DNA from: RYN-433 sp036558265 | Lineage (GTDB): Bacteria > Planctomycetota > Phycisphaerae > Tepidisphaerales > Tepidisphaeraceae | Length of the DNA stretch: 5,009 nucleotides | Assembly: GCA_036558265.1 (NCBI GenBank) | Contig: DATBFY010000691.1 | Span: forward strand, 1-5,009 | Reading direction: 5' to 3' | Shown here: positions 1-4,700 of the stretch, in pieces | Layout of the letters: the number at the start of each line of letters is the position of its first letter | Numbering within the stretch: position 1 is the first letter of the stretch | The notes under the pieces: model-generated | Seen by the model: only the letters and a program-made list of their open reading frames with translations | What the model was told of the DNA's origin: nothing | Database searches by the model: none | Program-made: the position numbers and the translations under genes

Positions 1-337
1 CCGCCGCGTCGTAAATGCTCATGCTCCGCCGCTTACGGTATTGATCAAATCGCGCCACGTCCCCGTCGTCCGCACCGATCGTCAGCGCGATCGACTGGAT
101 CACCCGAAAATGGTTCGAATCGCCCTTCGGCACCGCGTACCCGCTCGCCGCCAGCGCCGCGTTCGACGCCTGCAACGCCGCGTTGTACGCGATCGCGAAG
201 CGCCAGTCATCGCTGAGTCCTTTGGCCTTGGCGTCCTTGAGGTCGCGGTCCGCCAGCGCGAGCAGGTCGGCGATTTCCTGTGGGCTGGTCGGGTGCGGCT
301 TTAACCAGCCGTTCTTCTGCCAATCGGTCAAGGTCAT
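1..337 (-). CDS. HEPN-domain protein, C-terminus cut by window edge
   Basis: The minus-strand frame opens with ATG at 337-335 and stays open for 112 codons to the left edge, so the C-terminus is missing. The start reads MTLTDWQKNGWLKPH. It is followed by helical sequence with the segment LSDDWRFAIAYNAALQ (residues 41-56), AALAASGY (60-67), and YRKRRSMSIYD (100-110) near the visible end. This is the pattern of HEPN proteins encoded beside MNT-type nucleotidyltransferases. In HepT toxins the active site is R-x4-H-x-Y. Here the Arg-rich cluster and Tyr109 are present, but the position expected for His (two before Tyr) is Ser107, so RNase activity is doubtful. The gene starts inside the upstream nucleotidyltransferase gene (131-nt overlap), implying coupled translation. 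A toxin or RNA-binding partner role is inferred from family context; substrate is unknown. Confidence 0.82.
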   Translation of the reverse strand, partial: MTLTDWQKNGWLKPHPTSPQEIADLLALADRDLKDAKAKGLSDDWRFAIAYNAALQASNAALAASGYAVPKGDSNHFRVIQSIALTIGADDGDVARFDQYRKRRSMSIYDAA

Positions 338-902
338 GTTCGTCCCCGATCAGGAAGATCTTCTCCCCTTCGACCACCCGGTGTATGAAGTGATTCTTCG
401 CCCGCCACTTCGCCCGGAACTCCCTCGCGCTGATGACGAACGGATTGACCTCGCGGCCGAGCCGATCCTGCTCGCACCACAGCACCACCGTCACGTCCTT
501 CAGCGTAGTCCGATCGTCCCGGGTGACGACCAGGATGTCCACGTCGCTCGACTCGCCATGACCGCCCCGGGCGAACGAACCGAACATGAACGCCACCGCG
601 ATCTGCTCGGCCAGCGGCCGCATCGCATCTCGTAACCCGCCCGCCAACCCGACCGTCCGCACCACGATCTGCCTGAGCGGCTCAAAGATCGGCGAATCGG
701 GATTGGCGCCGAAGAATCGCTCCTTCTGCCGGCGGAGGATCCCGCAGGCGGTAAGTTGTGCCAGTTCCCGCTGCACCGGCCCGACGCCGCGCCCGGTTCG
801 CCGCGCGATCTCGCGCAGGTAGAACGATTCGTCCGGACGCGTGAATAAGAGCGCCAGGATCGCCTGCCGCGTCCCCCCAAAAAGCACGTCCGCCGGATCC
901 AT
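207..902 (-). CDS. winged-helix/MNT nucleotidyltransferase, HEPN partner
   Basis: The protein is 231 residues from ATG 902. Residues 5-65 form a winged-helix DNA-binding region (FGGTRQAILALLF, FYLREIARRTGRGVGPVQREL). Residues 100-185 form a minimal nucleotidyltransferase of the DNA polymerase beta superfamily, with GSFARG at 108-113 and the metal-binding pair Asp120/Asp122 in SSDVDILVV. The third acidic residue is not evident: the candidate strand reads GREVNPFVIS with Asn153. In HEPN/MNT systems the MNT protein neutralises the HEPN toxin, in studied cases by adenylylating it; here that is inference. From about residue 202 the tail is Pro/Arg/Gly/Gln-rich and lies entirely over the HEPN gene in another frame. 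ATGs at 914 and 935 are alternatives. The frame is open back to 1073, but that extension overlaps polX and is Gly-rich, so it is not used. No clear Shine-Dalgarno precedes 902. Confidence 0.85.
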   Translation of the reverse strand: MDPADVLFGGTRQAILALLFTRPDESFYLREIARRTGRGVGPVQRELAQLTACGILRRQKERFFGANPDSPIFEPLRQIVVRTVGLAGGLRDAMRPLAEQIAVAFMFGSFARGGHGESSDVDILVVTRDDRTTLKDVTVVLWCEQDRLGREVNPFVISAREFRAKWRAKNHFIHRVVEGEKIFLIGDEHDLDRLAEERLVKAAPDQPTGNRRPARAGGPRPQGRQGQRTQR

Positions 903-910
903 GGGTGATA

Positions 911-944
911 CCATTTCGGTTACAATTGTACCCATAATGGTTAC
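911..944. promoter_or_regulatory. candidate operator: two CCAT-N3-GGTTAC direct repeats
   Basis: CCAT-TTC-GGTTAC (911-923) and CCAT-AAT-GGTTAC (932-944) match at all ten fixed positions and are 21 bp apart, which is two helical turns and puts them on one DNA face. Between them lies the near-palindrome GGTTACAATTGTACCC (918-933). The copies bracket the candidate -10 box: one lies in the -35/-10 spacer, the other just downstream of the -10. Because the adjacent gene carries an N-terminal winged helix, autorepression is the simplest reading, but this is inference. Confidence 0.5.
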
Positions 945-952
945 ATCGGCAA
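925..952 (-). promoter_or_regulatory. candidate promoter for the nucleotidyltransferase/HEPN pair
   Basis: On the minus strand TTGCCG (952-947) is followed after 16 bp by TACAAT (930-925). Each hexamer resembles the sigma-70 consensus (4/6 and 5/6). A transcript would begin near 918, leaving a leader of about 16 nt before ATG 902 and making the 914 start nearly leaderless. The site falls in the 68-bp gap between the polX stop and the nucleotidyltransferase start, so the pair need not depend on polX transcription. This is pattern matching only. Confidence 0.45.
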
Positions 953-970
953 CCCCGGGTAGTTCCTCGC

Positions 971-2770
971 TTACCATTTCTTCGCCAGAAACCCCTCCAA
1001 CTCCTCCAGCTCCATGCAATTGATCACCCGCCCCGCCTCCACCCCCGCCCGTCGCGCCACGCCGACGCCCCACTCGATCTCCCCAAACTCCCCGACCGAG
1101 TGCGCGTCCGTGTCGATCGCCAGCCGCACCCCCGCCGCGATCGCGCCGCGCGCGTGCTCGTCGTTCAAGTCCAGCCGCGGGTAGCCGGAGTTGATCTCCA
1201 GCGCCACCCCCGCCTTCGCTGCCGCCGCAAAGACCTTGGCGAACTCCAGCGGCAACCCGGCGCGCCCGCCAATCAACCGCCCCGTCGGGTGACCGATGAT
1301 GTTCACGTAGCGGTTGTCGATCGCCCGCAGGATGCGATCCGTCGCCTTCGTTTCGTCCTGCTTGAGCGCCACGTGCGGCGACGCCACGACGATGTCCAGC
1401 TCCTTGAGAATCTCATCCTCAAAGTCGAGTCGCCCGTCCGCCAGGATGTCCACCTCGCACCCCGCGAGCAGCTTGATCCCCCTGATCCGCTCGCCCACCT
1501 TGTGGATCGCCGCGACGTGCTTCAACAGCCGCTCGGCCGTCAGGCCGTTGGCGATCACCTGGCTTTTCGAGTGATCCGTGATCGCCAGGTACGCGTACCC
1601 CCGCGCCTTGGCGGCCTCGGCCATCTCCTCGATCGAGTTCTGCCCGTCCGACGCCGTCGTGTGCGTGTGCAGGTCGCCGCGGATGTGTTTCACCTCGATC
1701 AGCTTCGGGAGCTTTCCGTTCACCGCCGCGTCGATCTCGCCGCGATCTTCCCGCAGCTCTGGAGGGACGTAGCTCATCCCCAGCGCCTTGTACACGTCCT
1801 CCTCCGTCCGCGCCGCTTGCGGCTTGGCGGCCGGAGCATGGGCCGTCTCCTTCTCCACGCGCCCGCCGCTCCTCCCCTTGTCCGCCTTCTTCTCGATCGT
1901 GATCTTGTACAAGCCCCACTCGTTCAGCGTCATCCCCATCTCCAGCGCCCGCCCGCGCAGCTTCACGTTATGCTCCTTCGACCCCGTGAAGTACATCAGC
2001 GCCGCGCCGAAGTGCTCCTGCGGGATGATCCGCAGGTCCACCTGCAACCCCCCGGCCGTCAGCACGCTCGCCTTGGTCGTCCCCTGCCCCAGCACCCGCG
2101 CCACCTCGGGAAACTTGACGAACTCCCTGGCGATGAATTCCCCATCCTTCTCATGCGCGACGGCGGCGATCAGGTCCACGTCGCCAACCGTCTCCTTTCG
2201 ACGTCGAAGACTGCCCGCATATTCGACCTGTTTCACCCCGGCCACCTTCCGCAATTGTTCGACCAGCGACTGGGCCACCGGCATCGCCTCGCCAATACCC
2301 ATCCGTCCGGCAGACTTCGCCCGAAGCTCGATCCCCTGCTTGATCGCCTCCAGCTTTTTCTCTCCCACGCCTTTGAGGCCATCCAGTTTTCCTTCGTCCA
2401 ACGCCTTGATCAGTTCGTCCACGCTGGTGATGCCCCGTTCTTTCCAGAAGAGTGCGATGGTCTTGGGGCCCAGGCTGGGGATCTCGAGCATGGGCACCAG
2501 GCCGGCCGGCACGGAGGTTGCCAATTCGTCGTAGTCCGTGCTCCGGCCTTCTTTGACGTACTGTTCGATGATCTTGCGGCTCGAATCGCCGATCCCTTCC
2601 AGTTCGCCCAGGGTGCCGTCGTCGCAGCACTTCTTGATGTCGAGCGTCATGTCCTTCAGGACGCGCGCCACCTTGTGGAACGCGATCGACTTGAACACGC
2701 TCATCCCCTTGATCTCCATCAACTGCGCCATCCGCTCGAACAGCGCGGAGAGTTCGTGATTGAGGGCCAT
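971..2770 (-). CDS. polX: DNA polymerase/3'-5' exonuclease PolX (Pol X + PHP)
   Basis: The protein is 599 residues, a family X DNA polymerase fused to a PHP phosphoesterase, as in bacterial and archaeal PolX used in gap-filling base-excision repair. Helix-hairpin-helix-type motifs occur at GIGDSS (59-64), SLGPKT (99-104) and GVGEKK (134-139). The polymerase palm shows AGSLRRR (185-191), Asp197/Asp199 in GDVDLI and Asp245 in VDLRII, with YFTGSKEHN at 260-268. The PHP metal site is complete: GDLHTHTTASDG (365-376), ITDHS (397-401), GCEVDIL (437-443), ASPH (463-466), GHPTGR (493-498) and DTDAHS (553-558). A Lys/Ala/Pro-rich stretch (about 294-321) links the two halves and makes the protein slightly longer than usual. 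ATG 2770 gives the family's typical N-terminus (NHELSALFERMAQLMEIKG). The in-frame ATG at 2815 would translate a heptanucleotide repeat. No Shine-Dalgarno is visible. The gene diverges from the pilin-like gene. Confidence 0.96.
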   Translation of the reverse strand: MALNHELSALFERMAQLMEIKGMSVFKSIAFHKVARVLKDMTLDIKKCCDDGTLGELEGIGDSSRKIIEQYVKEGRSTDYDELATSVPAGLVPMLEIPSLGPKTIALFWKERGITSVDELIKALDEGKLDGLKGVGEKKLEAIKQGIELRAKSAGRMGIGEAMPVAQSLVEQLRKVAGVKQVEYAGSLRRRKETVGDVDLIAAVAHEKDGEFIAREFVKFPEVARVLGQGTTKASVLTAGGLQVDLRIIPQEHFGAALMYFTGSKEHNVKLRGRALEMGMTLNEWGLYKITIEKKADKGRSGGRVEKETAHAPAAKPQAARTEEDVYKALGMSYVPPELREDRGEIDAAVNGKLPKLIEVKHIRGDLHTHTTASDGQNSIEEMAEAAKARGYAYLAITDHSKSQVIANGLTAERLLKHVAAIHKVGERIRGIKLLAGCEVDILADGRLDFEDEILKELDIVVASPHVALKQDETKATDRILRAIDNRYVNIIGHPTGRLIGGRAGLPLEFAKVFAAAAKAGVALEINSGYPRLDLNDEHARGAIAAGVRLAIDTDAHSVGEFGEIEWGVGVARRAGVEAGRVINCMELEELEGFLAKKW

Positions 2771-2777
2771 AAGATCG

Positions 2778-2805
2778 CGGATTGTCGATGGCGGATTGCG
2801 GATTG
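2778..2805. repeat. heptanucleotide tandem array (CGGATTG)
   Basis: CGGATTG occurs at 2778-2784, 2792-2798 and 2799-2805. A degenerate fourth unit, TCGATGG, occupies 2785-2791, so the period of 7 is unbroken over 28 bp. It ends 7 bp upstream of the chosen polX start. On the minus strand it provides TTGCAA (2809-2804) and GACAAT (2787-2782) 16 bp apart, a possible weak polX promoter giving a near-leaderless mRNA. Confidence 0.6.
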
Positions 2806-2830
2806 CAACGGGCACCCCCTCGATGCGCCC

Positions 2831-3100
2831 TCACGCCTACGCTCTTGTCACGCGCCCTCCCGGCCCCGAAACGGGCCGCACTTCGCCGCCCGGCCGCTTC
2901 TCCCATCCCCGCCGCACCAAGGGCCTGACCATTCGCGATCACGCGCCGGTTCCCACCCGCCCGGGCCCCTCCGTGGCCAACGGCGTTGGAGCATTTTGCC
3001 AGCCCAAGGACCGCCATAGACCCACTCGCATCCCGGCAAAATGCGCAGACGCCGCCCGTGGCAGGAGCGTCAGCACATCTTCCCAGATTCTCCTAAAGCG
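2831..3100. repeat. dispersed intergenic repeat, copy 1 (long form)
   Basis: This is paired with copy 2 at 4504-4700. Three blocks align by eye: 2831-2871 with 4504-4544 (33/41 identical), 2959-3002 with 4560-4603 (42/44), and 3031-3100 with 4631-4700 (63/70). Between the first two blocks this copy has 87 nt against 15 nt in copy 2. Weak similarity continues to a GTCAGA at 3113-3118. No reading frame is shared, because the loop inside the hairpin is 28 nt here and 27 nt in copy 2. The element lies in the divergent gap between polX and the pilin-like gene. Its class (non-autonomous mobile element, REP-like element or structured RNA) is unknown. Confidence 0.8.
2982..3053. other. imperfect inverted repeat (hairpin) within repeat copy 1
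   Basis: The left arm GGCGTTGGAGCATTTTGCC (2982-3000) is complementary at 16 of 19 positions to the right arm GGCAAAATGCGCAGACGCC (3035-3053), including ten uninterrupted pairs next to the loop. One of the three mismatches (T2987 with G3048) would be a G-U wobble in plus-strand RNA. The arms are separated by 34 nt. There is no U-tract after the stem, so it is not a standard intrinsic terminator. Confidence 0.7.
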
Positions 3101-3273
3101 GCTCCGCCCCATGTCAGATCGGACGGGCAAACTCGTTCGCCGTGGCCTTCGTGGGCGCGCCGGCGCGCGCGAATCGCATGCACACCGTAAAGAGTCCGAA
3201 CGCGACCTGCGCCGCGCGGCTGCGCACCGACACGAGCACGTTTCCTCATTTTCCAATTGAATGGACTTTGTTG

Positions 3274-3303
3274 TTGCAATCCCCTGGCCGATCTGCTTAT
3301 CCT
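3274..3303 (+). promoter_or_regulatory. tentative promoter for the pilin-like gene
   Basis: TTGCAA (3274-3279) and TATCCT (3298-3303) each match four of six sigma-70 positions, with an 18-bp spacer. This would give a 5' leader of about 100 nt. It is the best pair I found upstream of the gene, but the match is weak. Confidence 0.25.
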
Positions 3304-3395
3304 GTGGGTTGCCTTACGATCGGGCATCTAAACCCATATCGGGCGATTCGGGGTCAATCAGGGCGCGGCAGCGGGTCGCCTCGTTTAACGCACGC

Positions 3396-3403
3396 AAAGG
3401 AGG
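3396..3403 (+). promoter_or_regulatory. strong Shine-Dalgarno of the pilin-like gene
   Basis: AAAGGAGG lies six bases before ATG 3410 and fixes the start. It contrasts with the minus-strand genes, which show no such site. Confidence 0.85.
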
Positions 3404-3409
3404 CGCAAC

Positions 3410-4315
3410 ATGCGCCAGCGACGAACCTTGCGCCGTGCCGTAGCGTTCACACTGGTCGAACTGCTCGTCGTGATCGGCATCATTGCCCTGCTGATCGCGA
3501 TTCTCCTGCCCGCCCTCAGCCGGGCCAGGGAACAGGCCAAGCTCGTCAAGTGCCTTTCCGTCCTCCATGGCATGGGACAAGCCGCCCAACTCCACGCGGC
3601 CGAGCACCGCGGGTACATGCCCATCGCCGGCATGCAAGCGATCCTGATCTCCCCGGAGTCCCTTTCCGACGCCAGCCGAAAGAAGTACGTCTGGTTCCGC
3701 GACGAGAACAACCCCGAACGCACGGTGGGTAAGGACGGGTACACGCCCGCGCCGCTCTCGGCGGCCTTGGGCTTCTACATGAACCTGAACCCCGACCTGT
3801 CGAGTCGCAAGGACCTCCAGGCGTGGCTCCAGCAGGATTGGGTGATCCGATACTTCACGTGCCCCAGTGACAACAACCCGCCGACGCAAGGGTCGAGCAT
3901 CGCCGCCACCTCGGGTTACCCCGGCCCATTCGAGCTCATGAGCTACGCGTTCAACGAGGCGGCGCTCGGGCGACGCGGGGATCGCCCGGACCGCTGCCCG
4001 ATGGGCAACACGGCGCGGATTCGTCGCCCCGCCGAGGTTTTCCTGTTCTGCGATGGCGTGCGCGGCGCCAGGCCGGAGCACGCGTATGGCATCTTCGAGC
4101 TCGCGGACGATTGGACACTCTACGACTATTGGTCGGTTGCCGGGTTACCAAGTTCGGCAACGGTAAAATTTGATTACACCCGCCATCGGAAGAAGATGAA
4201 CGTCGCGTTCTTCGACGGGCACGCCGAGACGGTCAACCTTCCCGACCTTCCGTTAAGCAAGGGGTCGCACGGGGATTTTGACCGAATCGGCGTGTCCAAG
4301 GGAATCTACCAGTGA
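3410..4315 (+). CDS. prepilin-type N-terminal cleavage/methylation protein with H-X9-DG motif
   Basis: The 301-residue protein has a short basic leader (MRQRRTLRRAVA, 12 residues), then the type IV prepilin signature FTLVE with Glu17 at mature position +5, and a hydrophobic segment through about residue 33 ending in LLPALSRARE. A prepilin peptidase would cut before Phe13. The residue before the cut is Ala, whereas Gly is usual. The globular part contains YFTCPSDN and YAFNEAALG. The C-terminal part has H259 followed by nine residues and Asp269-Gly270 (HRKKMNVAFFDG), the H-X9-DG motif of the large pseudopilin-like families of Planctomycetes. It is expected to be anchored in the inner membrane or assembled in a type II secretion or type IV pilus-like fibre; the exact role of these abundant proteins is unknown. 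No pilus or secretion genes are adjacent. It stands alone between two copies of the dispersed repeat. Confidence 0.9.
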   Translation: MRQRRTLRRAVAFTLVELLVVIGIIALLIAILLPALSRAREQAKLVKCLSVLHGMGQAAQLHAAEHRGYMPIAGMQAILISPESLSDASRKKYVWFRDENNPERTVGKDGYTPAPLSAALGFYMNLNPDLSSRKDLQAWLQQDWVIRYFTCPSDNNPPTQGSSIAATSGYPGPFELMSYAFNEAALGRRGDRPDRCPMGNTARIRRPAEVFLFCDGVRGARPEHAYGIFELADDWTLYDYWSVAGLPSSATVKFDYTRHRKKMNVAFFDGHAETVNLPDLPLSKGSHGDFDRIGVSKGIYQ

Positions 4316-4503
4316 ATGACTGGCGGCCCGTCTACGCGGGTATTGGAAGGAGGTTTGTCGGGGGTTCATGTTCGTGCAGGTGCCCTACAAGGCAGGCGCT
4401 TTGCCGAACAGACCAAAAAGAATCGGAGCCGGGGGACGCGGGCGAATCGCGACAGCCATTAATCGGTTGTTATGCCGGTAACGGCCAAGTGTGAGTTAGC
4501 GGC
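4316..4503. other. short non-coding gap with orphan Shine-Dalgarno-like site
   Basis: GGAAGGAGG at 4345-4353 is a near-perfect anti-16S match. The nearest ATG (4368) opens a 37-codon frame ending at 4481 (MFVQVPYKAGALPNRPKRIG at its start). The spacing of 14 nt is too long and the peptide has no recognisable features, so I do not call it a gene. A GTG at 4312 overlapping the pilin-like stop opens a 60-codon frame, also unrecognisable. Confidence 0.4.
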
Positions 4504-4700
4504 TCACACCAACGCTTTCGCCCCGCGCCCTCCCGACGCCGAAAGAGTCCACCAAGCTTGCCCGGGCCCCTCCGTGACCCACGGCGTTGGAGCATTTTGC
4601 CAGAGAAAAGTCACGGCGAATGAAACGCTCTCCCGGCAAAATGCGCAAACGCCGCCCGTCCCAGGAGCGTCAGCACATCTTCCCAAATCCTCTTAACGCG
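4504..4700. repeat. dispersed intergenic repeat, copy 2 (short form)
   Basis: This is the second copy of the element at 2831-3100, in the same orientation, about 1.6 kb away and downstream of the pilin-like gene. It lacks about 72 nt present in the middle of copy 1. The best conserved parts are CCCGGGCCCCTCCGTG (4561-4576), the two hairpin arms, and a stretch starting CAGGAGCGTCAGCACATC (4662-4679). The loop (4604-4630) shares little with that of copy 1. Confidence 0.8.
4583..4653. other. imperfect inverted repeat (hairpin) within repeat copy 2
   Basis: The arms at 4583-4601 and 4635-4653 are complementary at 17 of 19 positions. The left arm is identical to copy 1. The right arm differs by one base (A4648 instead of G), which turns the possible G-U wobble of copy 1 into a Watson-Crick pair. 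The two remaining mismatches, G-A and A-G flanking one G-C pair, are the same in both copies. The intervening 33 nt differ from copy 1. Confidence 0.7.

Larger units (their letters stand above)
3101..3409. other. non-coding gap before the pilin-like gene
   Basis: No convincing gene is seen on either strand. The stretch begins GC-rich, with the alternating GGGCGCGCCGGCGCGCGCG at 3153-3171, and becomes less GC-rich from about 3241, as expected near a promoter. Short open frames here have no recognisable domain, and several cross into the repeat or the pilin-like gene. It holds the tentative promoter at 3274-3303 and the ribosome binding site of the downstream gene. Confidence 0.6.

Noticed and set aside
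903..1073. N-terminal extension of the nucleotidyltransferase to ATG 1073
   Set aside because: The extension overlaps the polX 3' end by about 100 nt, is Gly-rich, and precedes the family-typical start. The promoter-like elements also lie inside it.
1100..3019. 639-codon plus-strand open frame
   Set aside because: It lies antisense to polX, whose motifs are unmistakable. The frame is Arg/His/Pro/Leu-rich with no domain, as expected from a GC-rich shadow frame.
2982..3053. Integron attC site or intrinsic terminator
   Set aside because: The arms lack the paired RYYYAAC/GTTRRRY core sites of attC, no integrase is present, and no U-tract follows the stem.
3142..3732. 196-codon plus-strand frame overlapping the pilin-like gene start
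   Set aside because: It is out of frame with the prepilin gene, which has a strong ribosome binding site and diagnostic motifs. No domain was recognised.
3314..4081. 255-codon minus-strand frame
   Set aside because: Antisense shadow of the pilin-like gene without recognisable motifs.
4504..4686. Minus-strand small frames in the two repeats sharing WQNAPTP-x3-TEGPG
   Set aside because: The frames diverge on the other side of the loop because the loop length differs by one nucleotide, so the similarity reflects DNA repeats, not a protein.
2959..4700. CRISPR repeats
   Set aside because: There are only two copies, 1.6 kb apart and about 140 bp long, with a gene between them; no regular spacers.
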